IMG/VR virus record: IMGVR_UViG_3300015371_000102
Location: 1-37,473 of that record
From: a virus
Reading direction: 5' to 3' (one strand)
DNA length: 37,473 nt
Shown here: piece by piece, positions 23,817-31,212 of the stretch
Layout: each line of letters begins with the position of its first letter
Numbering within the stretch: the stretch's first letter is position 1
The notes under the pieces: generated by a model
Databases searched by the model: none
Told to the model about the DNA's origin: nothing
The model's input: only the letters and a program-made list of their open reading frames with translations
Program-made: the position numbers and the translations under genes

Positions 23817-25643
23817 ATGGCCACTTTCACAAGCCGTCTCAACCTGACGAAGCCGGCATCGTCGGAGAACGTCAGCATCACCACAATCAACAACGACTTC
23901 GACCTAATCGACTCGGGCGTGGGAGCAACGGTCGGCGCATCGTCAAGCCGGCCGGCGAGCGCCTTCTCGGGCCGGCTGTTCTACGAATCCGACACCAGCC
24001 GGTTCAAGATCAACACGGCGTCTTCGGCGTCGACGGCGGCGACATGGGTGAGCCCGCTCGGCGCCGGCCTCCGTACCGTCAACGTCGAAGACAGGGGGAT
24101 GATCCCGACCCTGTCCGATGCGACCACCCAAACCACCAACACCACGATCCTGCAGGCGATAGAGGATGAGCTGAACGCTCTCGGCGGCGGGGTTATTGAG
24201 TTCCCCGTGGCCCGCTGGTATTGCAAGCCGATCCGCACCTACGCCGGCAACGCCCATAAAGGCCCGGCTGGCGCTGTCAACTACGGCCACACCAACACCG
24301 GGAACTCGGCGGTGATCATCCAACCCTCCGGCCTCTCCACCACAACCGTCGCTGCGGTTGTGGTCACTGCGGGCGGCTCCGGCTACGTCTCGGCTCCCAC
24401 CGTGGGCTTCACCGGGGGTGGCGGCTCGGGCGCTGCTGCGACAGCGTGGGTGTCCGGCGGTGCCGTGGTCGGTGTCGTGATCACCAATCCGGGCACCGGC
24501 TACACCTCCGCACCGACGATCGGCTTCACCGGGGGCAGCGGCTCTGGCGCCACGGCAACCTCCGTCGTATCCACGCCCATGTTCTACTCGACCGGCACCG
24601 CCGCCGACCGGGCCACGTTTGAGAACTTGACCCTGATCGGGGACAGCTCAAACACCAACAGCCAAGGCATCGTCTTGCACAACTGGTCGTACGGCAGGGT
24701 TAAGCGTTGCTGGCTGTCCGGGTTCGATCTTGAAGCCGTGTGGCAGATGGACGGCGTCGAGACGCGCATCATCGACAGCTTCCTTTTCGGCATGAAACGG
24801 ACCACCGGGGCCGCGCACCACACTGGAACCCTTCGCATCGGCGGCTCGGATGCCGTTGTCAAAGACAACGAAATCGGCGGCGAACCATCCACCGACCAAA
24901 CGAACCTATGGAACGCAGCCTGCTATATCGAAGACTCCGCCGGCAGGTACACCGACAACGTCTTCGAAGGCGCCGACGAAGGCGTGCGGATCGTCGGCGA
25001 AAACAACCAGTTCAACGGCTGCCGCGCCGACATTAACTACGGCCACGGCTGGCGGTTCGCCCGCGACATTTCAGCGCTCGCCCCGCCATGGAAAAACCAG
25101 CTTGTCAACTGCTGGGGCCACCGCAACGGCCACTATGCGACGAACACCTACGACAATTTCCACATCGACTCCGGCAATAGCATCATCTGGACGCAGATGA
25201 CGAACTGCAAGTCCGGCTATTCATCAGGGGACGGGTGGGCGCACAAGTATGGGCTGAACAATGTGGGCGACGAGATTATGACGCTGGTCGGCTTCCGCGA
25301 CGAAGGGGCCGCGACCTCTTGGATCAATGGCGCCACCTTCATCGACGGCTCGAACTTTGCTGACGGGCTTTACACCCCGGCCAGCGGCACCACTTCGTTG
25401 AATGTGACGAGGCGGAAGTGGGTCAGGACGGGCAACAGTGGCGCGACCACCATCGCGTCGATGACGGGCGGTATCGAAGGTCAGATCGTGCACATCCATG
25501 TGAACGATGCGAACACTTCGTTCAGCAATTCGACGTCGACGGACAACATCACTACTGGCACTGGCGGCACGGTGACCGCGTCTCAGGGTGCGCTTTATAC
25601 GTTCGTCCGGTCCAACAATGTGTGGCGGATGAACCGGCCATGA
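23817..25643 (+). CDS. Tail spike, beta-helix fold
   Basis: This encodes 608 residues from the ATG at 23817. Residues 1-95 look like a virion-attachment domain. [20 protein letters not shown] (111-130) is a usual entry to a right-handed parallel beta-helix, which then spans roughly 255-500 with many Asn/Asp/Gly turns ([22 protein letters not shown]). Residues 178-250 hold two GSGY-type repeats ([16 protein letters not shown] and [15 protein letters not shown]). No catalytic triad is clear, but Asp/His/Glu-rich turns would fit a glycan depolymerase. Likely the host-recognition or capsule-degrading spike. Confidence 0.8.
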   Translation: MATFTSRLNLTKPASSENVSITTINNDFDLIDSGVGATVGASSSRPASAFSGRLFYESDTSRFKINTASSASTAATWVSPLGAGLRTVNVEDRGMIPTLSDATTQTTNTTILQAIEDELNALGGGVIEFPVARWYCKPIRTYAGNAHKGPAGAVNYGHTNTGNSAVIIQPSGLSTTTVAAVVVTAGGSGYVSAPTVGFTGGGGSGAAATAWVSGGAVVGVVITNPGTGYTSAPTIGFTGGSGSGATATSVVSTPMFYSTGTAADRATFENLTLIGDSSNTNSQGIVLHNWSYGRVKRCWLSGFDLEAVWQMDGVETRIIDSFLFGMKRTTGAAHHTGTLRIGGSDAVVKDNEIGGEPSTDQTNLWNAACYIEDSAGRYTDNVFEGADEGVRIVGENNQFNGCRADINYGHGWRFARDISALAPPWKNQLVNCWGHRNGHYATNTYDNFHIDSGNSIIWTQMTNCKSGYSSGDGWAHKYGLNNVGDEIMTLVGFRDEGAATSWINGATFIDGSNFADGLYTPASGTTSLNVTRRKWVRTGNSGATTIASMTGGIEGQIVHIHVNDANTSFSNSTSTDNITTGTGGTVTASQGALYTFVRSNNVWRMNRP

Positions 25644-25650
25644 TCTCGGC

Positions 25651-25725
25651 TTAGCGCCAACGGAGGATCAGCACGAGGATGATCAGCAGGATCAGGATCC
25701 ATTGGATGATCTCAAGGGAGCTCAC
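25651..25725 (-). CDS. Possible 24-residue membrane peptide
   Basis: A GTG at 25725 opens a 24-codon frame that encodes one uninterrupted hydrophobic helix (LEIIQWILILLIILVLILRW). A GGAGG touches the start codon, which is too close for a normal SD. It fills most of the 102-nt gap after the spike gene. Micro-membrane peptides exist, but A+T-poor DNA with repeated GATC could also give this by chance. Confidence 0.25.
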   Translation of the reverse strand: MSSLEIIQWILILLIILVLILRWR

Positions 25726-25745
25726 CCTCCGACGCTAGCGAAAGA

Positions 25746-26165
25746 TCAGTGCGCACCTTCGGTGAACGCGCCGGTAACCTGCAGTTCGCCGAGGGAGAAG
25801 TCGTAATTCTCCTCGTCTTCGGGTTCGGTGAGTGCGCCGCCGTAGAAGACGGACAGGTCCGCGGGTGGTAGCCCGTATTTGCCGGTGGCGATGTCGAAGC
25901 CGGCGAGTTTGTCGGTGACGCCGACAGCGCACAGGTGATGGCAGGGCGGGCCTTTCTTCCAGCGCGCGCACTGGTCGTCTACCGCGGCCTCGAGCTCGGC
26001 TTCGGTGTACATGGAGCCGTCTGGTTTGCGGTCTAGTGGTCCGGCTTTGGCGCGGAAGGTTTTGTCCATGTTGCAGCGGTTTTTGCAGACCACGCAGAGG
26101 CCTTTGCGTTCGGCTTTGCGGGCGACGACGATGACGGCGGGGGTTTCCTCGGGCTTGATACTCAT
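25746..26165 (-). CDS. Cys-rich hypothetical protein, leaderless
   Basis: This encodes 139 residues from the ATG at 26165, chosen because a TACACT -10 lies 7 nt upstream and no SD exists. CVVCKNRC (24-31) and a Cys plus CHHLC near residues 66-79 give a plausible zinc site. The second half is acidic. It is a single-gene unit between two larger blocks. Function unknown. Confidence 0.68.
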   Translation of the reverse strand: MSIKPEETPAVIVVARKAERKGLCVVCKNRCNMDKTFRAKAGPLDRKPDGSMYTEAELEAAVDDQCARWKKGPPCHHLCAVGVTDKLAGFDIATGKYGLPPADLSVFYGGALTEPEDEENYDFSLGELQVTGAFTEGAH

Positions 26166-26172
26166 GGCGAAA

Positions 26173-26190
26173 AGTGTAAACCCACAACAT
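26173..26190 (-). promoter_or_regulatory. 18-bp TTACACT box with leaderless start (site C)
   Basis: Read leftward this is ATGTTGTGGGTTTACACT, 7 nt before the ATG at 26165. It shares 20 identical bases with the copy at 33153 across the box and into the spacer, which argues for a duplicated control element. Confidence 0.65.
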
Positions 26191-26332
26191 GACAGTTCCA
26201 TCGCAGGGTAGGTAACGCTCCGGTCACCGTGTGCCGTAATGCGCGCCGCCTCCATCGACAGCAGGTTTTCTTCCCTAGAATTCAGGGCGAAACCGCTTGT
26301 CAACTGGCCCAAGCTGACCGCCGGGAGTTTTC

Positions 26333-26632
26333 GTGGATCCGCTCAGTTGGGCTGGCTTGCTGTCGCCAGTCGGCTGCGTCATCTTCCTGTTCGTTGCGCT
26401 TGCACGCGGCTGGCTAGTGTCGGCTCGGGAGATGGATCGGCACGAGAAGATCTGGGAGGCTCGGCTAACAGAGGCCCACGAGCGCGAACTGATCTGGCAG
26501 AAGACTGCCGAGACACGCGAGGAGACCAGTCGGGATGCTCTCGATCAACTACGGACAAGGCAGATAGTCGATGAAGCGGTTGTCCAGACGATTGCGGCGA
26601 TCCCGCACGCAGCAGCTCCAGAAGGAGCATGA
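26333..26632 (+). CDS. Membrane-anchored coiled-coil protein (lysis-region candidate)
   Basis: This encodes 99 residues from a GTG at 26333 with GGGAG five nt upstream. One transmembrane helix (about 6-27, LLSPVGCVIFLFVALARGWL) is followed by a charged coiled coil (31-75, EKIWEARLTEAHERELIWQK). Placement after the tail genes, with two further small membrane or coiled-coil genes, suits a lysis or envelope-disruption cassette, but no endolysin follows. A TAGAAT at 26276-26281 is a possible -10. Confidence 0.6.
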   Translation: MDPLSWAGLLSPVGCVIFLFVALARGWLVSAREMDRHEKIWEARLTEAHERELIWQKTAETREETSRDALDQLRTRQIVDEAVVQTIAAIPHAAAPEGA

Positions 26633-26633
26633 G

Positions 26634-26804
26634 GTGGCTGGCGGCACGGACCTGTCGAAAGCTCAGCAGGATCTGCAGCGGGCGCAGCGGGAACGCGCCG
26701 AAGTGTTGGGCATGCGGCCCAAAACCGAGGAGAACGCCCGGCGGGCGCGGTGGCTGCTGGCCGAGAACCATTTCGCAGAGAGGATCAGGGGGAGTTGGAC
26801 ATGA
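26634..26804 (+). CDS. Small coiled-coil protein
   Basis: This encodes 56 residues from a GTG at 26634 with GAAGGAG six nt upstream. It is Arg/Glu/Gln/Ala-rich and helical throughout (LSKAQQDLQRAQRERAEVLG). It begins just after the upstream stop and ends in an ATGA overlap with the next gene. Possibly partners with the anchored coiled-coil protein. Confidence 0.55.
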   Translation: MAGGTDLSKAQQDLQRAQRERAEVLGMRPKTEENARRARWLLAENHFAERIRGSWT

Positions 26805-27118
26805 CCCGCGGCGCCGAGATTTTCGCGCTAGTCATCTACTTCATTGGCGTCGCCGGCAGCGCCGTGTTCGTCGCCGGAAGGCTGGCGTCACGATGGTGGA
26901 AATACCCCGAAGGCATAGCGCTGCTGCTGCAGCATCTAATGCTTGTCGGGTTCGGCGCCTCAGCGGCGTACGCGCTGTGGGTCAGCCAGGACTATCCGGG
27001 CCGGGCCGCGGTCACCATTGTGCTGCTGCTCGGCTTCTCTAGTTCGGTGTGGTGGCTCACTGTTCTGCAGGAGCGGGCGCGTCGAGAAACGCGTCAACAT
27101 GGAAGCCCCGTTATCTGA
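26801..27118 (+). CDS. Three-helix membrane protein (holin candidate)
   Basis: This encodes 105 residues from the ATG at 26801 with GGGGGAG six nt upstream. Hydrophobic helices span about 6-28, 40-61 and 68-88, with a basic C-terminus. Three-helix topology and size fit class I holins, but without an adjacent endolysin this is a candidate only. The last 25 nt overlap the convergent gene 27094-27417. Confidence 0.6.
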   Translation: MTRGAEIFALVIYFIGVAGSAVFVAGRLASRWWKYPEGIALLLQHLMLVGFGASAAYALWVSQDYPGRAAVTIVLLLGFSSSVWWLTVLQERARRETRQHGSPVI

Positions 27119-27417
27119 AGCTCCGGCGGCAGCGGCTGACCAGCCGAGTTAGATCCCTCGATCTCCTCAAGTATCTGGCGGGTCTCTTCGGCCATCTGCT
27201 TATAGGCGTCACGCTCTGACGTGGTGTGGGCAAGGCGCTGCTTCAACGCATCAATCTCAGCGGCATGCTGCCCGATCCGCCAAGCGGCTTTGGCGAGCTC
27301 GTCGGTGAAGTACCGCACCATGTGGTTGACCTGAACGTTCGGATCAACCGGGATCGATTCGGGCTCGCCAAACTCGTCGTCGTCGCTCTCGGGCTGCAGG
27401 ATGTCGTCTTCGTTCAT
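27094..27417 (-). CDS. Acidic coiled-coil protein
   Basis: This encodes 107 residues from the ATG at 27417 (AAAGG nine nt upstream), coupled by ATGA to the glycosyltransferase gene. An acidic N-terminus is followed by a helix with heptad spacing (about 41-88, AAEIDALKQRLAHTTSERDA). It is the last gene of the leftward glycosylation block. Function unknown. Confidence 0.65.
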   Translation of the reverse strand: MNEDDILQPESDDDEFGEPESIPVDPNVQVNHMVRYFTDELAKAAWRIGQHAAEIDALKQRLAHTTSERDAYKQMAEETRQILEEIEGSNSAGQPLPPELQITGLPC

Positions 27418-28277
27418 GCGTTGAGGCCTTTCGCGTGCATGCGGTACCGCTCAAGAATGTCGGTGCCGGACAGAAACGGATGCTGAGTGAAGAACGAATA
27501 GTGCGACACCACAGCATTGCTGATGATCTTGTTCGGGACGCCGAGGGTTCGCGGCGCTATCTCGGTGTGCCAGGACTCCTCTTCGATGATTTGGTCCGGC
27601 TGGATCACCCCCGGCGGATCCAGGGCGGCGTACATGGAGCCGCGGGAAGCGAAGCAGGACACGGAGAACTGCTCCCCCATCGGCAGCTGCCAATCTGTGT
27701 GACCGTACAAGGAATCGACGGTGCCGTTGTCGATATGTGACAACAGCAGCTCGTGCAGCTGGACGGCGAACTTGCCGGAACTCCAGCCTTTCCGGTCCAT
27801 GCAGTACAGCCTCACCTCACCCCACTCGAGCGGGATCCTGCCGTCCCGTTGCAGGAAGTGGGAGCAGATCGCGTTGTTGATGATGATCGGGAACGCGCAC
27901 GCCTGCTCGCCGTGGATGGCGTGCAGCACAAGCCGGGCGATGGCGTCCTCGTGGACGTAGACGATGTCGTCGTCGAAGCGCAGATAGATGGTGTCCGGGT
28001 CGGTCATGTAGCGGCAGAAATAGCCGGTGTTGCGTTGCTTCCGGGGGTGGTGGATCACCCCTTGTGGGCGAGATCTGAGCTTGGCCCACGGCCGTTCCTT
28101 GACAATCCGGTAGGCCCATGCAAGATCCTCGGTCTGGTCGGGGTCCGTGTTGAGACACAGCCATGCTTCGTCGAGGAGGCCGCGGTCATGGTCGCGCTGC
28201 AGGTACTCCAGCAGAATCGAGACGGTGTTAGCCCGTCCGTAGGGCACCCATGCGACGACCATCTTCCCGTCGATCAT
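27414..28277 (-). CDS. Glycosyltransferase, GT-A-like
   Basis: This encodes 287 residues from an ATG coupled to the upstream stop. A nucleotide-binding-like start (VVAWVPYGRANTVSILLEYL) and LRFDDDIVYVHEDAI (about 100-114), a strong DXD-type metal site for nucleotide-sugar binding, support a GT-A fold. A second conserved stretch is WGEVRLYCMDRKGWSSGKF. It neighbours a GT-B enzyme and an epimerase, so the three may build and attach one sugar. The acceptor is unknown: virion protein, DNA or host wall are all possible. Confidence 0.72.
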   Translation of the reverse strand: MIDGKMVVAWVPYGRANTVSILLEYLQRDHDRGLLDEAWLCLNTDPDQTEDLAWAYRIVKERPWAKLRSRPQGVIHHPRKQRNTGYFCRYMTDPDTIYLRFDDDIVYVHEDAIARLVLHAIHGEQACAFPIIINNAICSHFLQRDGRIPLEWGEVRLYCMDRKGWSSGKFAVQLHELLLSHIDNGTVDSLYGHTDWQLPMGEQFSVSCFASRGSMYAALDPPGVIQPDQIIEEESWHTEIAPRTLGVPNKIISNAVVSHYSFFTQHPFLSGTDILERYRMHAKGLNA

Positions 28278-28459
28278 TTCCCGCCGTTCTTTCGGTGCTG
28301 CCCGGCAGCGGCGTGAGCCTCAACACGTCCCTCTAACGCAAGGATCCGCTCGAACAAATCCCGCTGCTTCTCATGCACCTGCTCCAACTCGGTCTGCAAC
28401 TCATCCTCGAGCCCGTCGAGCCGGACTAACTCGGCCCTCATCTCCGCTAGCTCAGACAC
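28274..28459 (-). CDS. Small coiled-coil protein
   Basis: This encodes 61 residues from a GTG at 28459 with GGAGGAA directly upstream; longer in-frame starts overlap the glycosyltransferase far too deeply. It is one long heptad helix (LAEMRAELVRLDGLEDELQT) with a basic tail. Lying between two glycosyltransferases, it could help them associate, but that is speculation. Confidence 0.6.
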   Translation of the reverse strand: MSELAEMRAELVRLDGLEDELQTELEQVHEKQRDLFERILALEGRVEAHAAAGQHRKNGGK

Positions 28460-29517
28460 GCTTCCTCCCACGCCACCCCTAGATAGTCCTGCAAAGTGTT
28501 GTCCGATGCCCGCTCCCGAGCCTCCATGCCCATGCTGCGACGCAGCGCCGCATCCTGAATCAACGCCCCCAAGTATCGGCCCCACTCATGCTGAGCGTTG
28601 TTCCTCACCAAGAACCCGTTGACGCCATGGTCGATCCACTCCCGGTACGGCCGGATCGCCGACGCGATCAACGGGATGCCGAGGAACCCTGCCTCCAACG
28701 CTTTTGTCGGGAACTTCGCCTCCGTGAACAGGGTCGACCGGTACGGCGCCAACAGCACGTCGATGCGGGACAGCTCCCGCAGATAGTCCTCTGGCCGGTG
28801 CAGGAACTCATAAGCCTTGGCGTGGCCTCTCCGCAGCCGGAAGCCGTGCGCGGTGACGAACGAAGCGGGGGCGCCGATGAACTGTATGAACACCCGCCGG
28901 CCGTACCCGTCCTTAGCGGCTTTGTTGATCACGTCTTTGATCATCGGCAGCCATTGCGCCGTGTTTTCGGTGCCTGCCCAGCCGACCGTCAGCAGCTCCG
29001 GGTCGTAGTCCCGGTCGAGGCCGAGGACGTCGGCGCCTAACGCGTTCTCCACGACTTTGATGTTGGGATGCAGGGTCTCTTTGTAGATGTTCTCGGCGAG
29101 CCCTTCGGAGCAGACGGTGACGACGTCGGCAAGCTCGATGGATTCCCGCAGGAACGGCAGGAAGCCGCCCTCCTGTATCGGTTTGCCGTCTTGGATGCCG
29201 TTCACCCACCATTGGTAGGCGGTCCGGTTTTCTTTGTCGATGTGGAAGTAGTCGTCGTCAAGATCAAGTACGAGGCGTTTGCCGTCTTCTTTGAGTTGCC
29301 GCCAGCCGGGCATGGCGCCGGGGTGTGCGACGCGGGAGCCGATGATCACATCGGCTTGGTGAATGTCGGCGAGGTTGCGGGATGCGCCGACCGCGTGTGG
29401 TCTGCCGTACGGGTTGTGTTCTTTGGGGCGGAGCCAGGAGATTGCGCGGGCGGGGAGGAGGGCTCGGTAGTTGGAGGAGCCGTCGTTGCCGGCTGCCCAG
29501 AAACCGAACTTAGGCAC
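28447..29517 (-). CDS. Glycosyltransferase, GT-B (GT4-like)
   Basis: This encodes 356 residues from a GTG overlapping the upstream stop. It has the two-domain layout of GT-B enzymes: an N-terminal domain with RLVLDLDDDYFHID and ADVVTVCSEGLAENI, then a C-terminal donor-binding domain with LLTVGWAGTENTAQWLPMIK and FPTKALEAGFLGIPLIASAI followed by GVNGFLV. The last stretch is the E-x7-E-like donor site of GT4 enzymes. Related phage and actinobacterial enzymes modify surface glycans or virion proteins. Confidence 0.83.
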   Translation of the reverse strand: MPKFGFWAAGNDGSSNYRALLPARAISWLRPKEHNPYGRPHAVGASRNLADIHQADVIIGSRVAHPGAMPGWRQLKEDGKRLVLDLDDDYFHIDKENRTAYQWWVNGIQDGKPIQEGGFLPFLRESIELADVVTVCSEGLAENIYKETLHPNIKVVENALGADVLGLDRDYDPELLTVGWAGTENTAQWLPMIKDVINKAAKDGYGRRVFIQFIGAPASFVTAHGFRLRRGHAKAYEFLHRPEDYLRELSRIDVLLAPYRSTLFTEAKFPTKALEAGFLGIPLIASAIRPYREWIDHGVNGFLVRNNAQHEWGRYLGALIQDAALRRSMGMEARERASDNTLQDYLGVAWEEACLS

Positions 29518-29791
29518 CGACGATGAGGCGTTTGAAGGCGCCGAGGATGCACGAGTTCACGTCCTCCAACGCGAGCCGGTCGCCGTCGCCTTCGTCGCCA
29601 TCGGGGTAGGCCGGGGTTTCGTGGACGATGTCGTCGGCCACGATGATTTGGCCGACCCAGCCGTCTTTCATTTGGACGGCGCGGGTCTCGATCAGCTTCT
29701 TGGCGTCCAGCTCCTGCGGCCTGGAGCCTTTCTCGGCCGGAACGACGAGCCCGGTGTAGCTCCAGGTGGTGCCGGTGACTGTGGTTGCCAT
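29510..29791 (-). CDS. Hypothetical protein of the glycosylation operon
   Basis: This encodes 93 residues from the ATG at 29791 with AAGG seven nt upstream, just after the epimerase stop. The N-terminus is beta-like and the C-terminus helical; the middle (residues 55-75) is Asp/Glu/Gly-rich. The SD region coincides with an 18-bp TTACACT box in the opposite direction. No family was recognised. Confidence 0.6.
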   Translation of the reverse strand: MATTVTGTTWSYTGLVVPAEKGSRPQELDAKKLIETRAVQMKDGWVGQIIVADDIVHETPAYPDGDEGDGDRLALEDVNSCILGAFKRLIVGA

Positions 29792-29807
29792 GTTATGACC
29801 TTACACT
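29790..29807 (+). promoter_or_regulatory. 18-bp TTACACT box, antisense to the operon (site B)
   Basis: ATGTTATGACCTTACACT is read rightward, opposite to the surrounding genes, and differs from site A at one base. It lies exactly at a gene junction. It could be a repressor site that blocks elongation or an antisense promoter. Part of the match overlaps the SD and stop codon of the leftward genes. Confidence 0.4.
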
Positions 29808-30758
29808 TACCGGCGCGGCCTTCAGGTAGCCGGGCAGCCAGTTCTCCTTAAACCAGATGACCGTTGCGGCAATGCCCTTCTCGAACGAAATCAACGTCGA
29901 CGGATTCATGCCGATCTGCTTCAGCGTGTCCGGGTCCACGCTCACCCGATCACCCGGCGTCTCACCCGGCCGCATCGGCACATGCACCACGGGCGGCTGC
30001 TCCGGCCCGCCGAACACCCTGACGGTGTGACGCACCAGATCAGCCACAGCGTTCACCGTCAAAGAGTCCTTTTCGTACGGGCCGACACCAACCGGCTCCG
30101 CCAGCACGTCACCAAGACGTGCGATCTCCAAAGCGTCCGCGAGGGCGCGGGCCACGTCACGTACATACACCATGTCGGAGATCTGCTCGCCGTCGCCGTA
30201 GACCTCGATCGGCTGCCCGAGCAGCGCACGGCACACGAACGCGGGGGTGATCTTGCGGACCTTCGCCGGGCCGAACGGCGGCGCCACCGACTGCCGGGGG
30301 CCGTAGGCGTTGACGCAGCGGACCCGGTTGATCCGTGCGCCGTTGTACAGGTTGAACATTTCGCAGAACCGGCCGACCGTCGACTTCGAGATCGAGTACG
30401 TGTTCGGCATCCAATAGTTGCCGACCTCAATGTTGACGCCGGGGATGTCGTTTTCGTCGCATGTGGCCAGGAAGTTCAGCCCGCCCTCAATGTTGGTGCG
30501 CGCCGCCGGCAGCGGGTTCTTGATCGTCTCTTGGGTGCCGAGGCATGCGGCGAGGTTGATGATGCCGTCGACGTGTTTGCCGAGCTCGGACATGGCGACC
30601 GGATCGGTCACGTCGCCGAGGAACAGCTCCACACCGTCGCGGGCTTCGTTGCTGCGGCGGCGGCGGTCGAAGATGACTGGGGTGTGTCCGCGGTGCAGCA
30701 GTTCATCGACGACATGGCCGCCGATGAATCCGGCGCCGCCGGTTATCCCGATCTTCAC
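29793..30758 (-). CDS. NAD-dependent nucleotide-sugar epimerase/dehydratase
   Basis: This encodes 321 residues, an extended short-chain dehydrogenase. The Rossmann motif TGGAGFIG gives G7-x2-G10-x2-G13, D-V-T-D lies near 49-52, and the catalytic YSISK gives Tyr121 and Lys125. Then comes NAYGPRQ and a substrate domain with VYGDGEQISDMVYVRDVARA, both common in UDP-glucose 4-epimerase-like enzymes. Length matches the family (310-340). It probably makes the sugar donor for the two glycosyltransferases downstream. Which sugar cannot be told. Confidence 0.87.
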   Translation of the reverse strand: MKIGITGGAGFIGGHVVDELLHRGHTPVIFDRRRRSNEARDGVELFLGDVTDPVAMSELGKHVDGIINLAACLGTQETIKNPLPAARTNIEGGLNFLATCDENDIPGVNIEVGNYWMPNTYSISKSTVGRFCEMFNLYNGARINRVRCVNAYGPRQSVAPPFGPAKVRKITPAFVCRALLGQPIEVYGDGEQISDMVYVRDVARALADALEIARLGDVLAEPVGVGPYEKDSLTVNAVADLVRHTVRVFGGPEQPPVVHVPMRPGETPGDRVSVDPDTLKQIGMNPSTLISFEKGIAATVIWFKENWLPGYLKAAPVSVRS

Positions 30759-31163
30759 TCAGCAGGGTTCTTTCTGCGTGTCGTAGACGACGCCATCGGT
30801 GTAGCTATTCGGCGGGTCGCTGTCGTTGGTTTCGCCGCAATGCCAAGGCCCGTAGCCGTGGCCGCGATGCCCGATCCGGTACTTGTCGACGTCGACGCCG
30901 TTGGAGAAGAAGCCGGTGGTGTCCACGTCGGCCCGGACGTCACCGATGGGGATGCCATAGCTGCTGGTTGAAGCATCCTCGCCGGGGGCGAGGTAGAAAT
31001 AAACGTTCGGGAACGGTGCGGAGTACACCTTGATCCACTCGTCGGAGCCGGGGCTGTTGTAGACCCGCACATAGGTCGCCGCAGCAGCGGGCTCGGTGGA
31101 GATCAGCGTGAAACCTGCAGCAATGGCAAGAGAGGCGAGAAGCACCCCGAGACGCTTGAGCAC
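30759..31163 (-). CDS. Secreted small protein
   Basis: This encodes 134 residues from a GTG at 31163. A classical signal peptide (LKRLGVLLASLAIAAGFTLI, then an AAAA cleavage region near residue 29) is followed by a beta-rich domain with two Cys (WHCGE and EPC at the end). TAGAGT lies 7 nt before the GTG, fitting a leaderless transcript and separate control of the glycosylation block. The style resembles actinobacterial secreted proteins, so host origin is possible. Function unknown. Confidence 0.68.
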   Translation of the reverse strand: MLKRLGVLLASLAIAAGFTLISTEPAAAATYVRVYNSPGSDEWIKVYSAPFPNVYFYLAPGEDASTSSYGIPIGDVRADVDTTGFFSNGVDVDKYRIGHRGHGYGPWHCGETNDSDPPNSYTDGVVYDTQKEPC

Positions 31164-31212
31164 GTCGCAGACTCTAACCGGGCGGCAGCCAAGCCGCTGG
31201 GATTGCGACGTT

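Noticed and set aside
26333-27118. Complete lysis cassette
   Set aside because: Holin- and coiled-coil-like proteins are present, but no amidase, muramidase or peptidase motif was found in or near them.
29982-30971. Rightward 329-codon frame over the epimerase gene
   Set aside because: The opposite strand has a complete Rossmann motif and YxxxK pair, and the rightward product is His/Asp/Arg-rich without domains.
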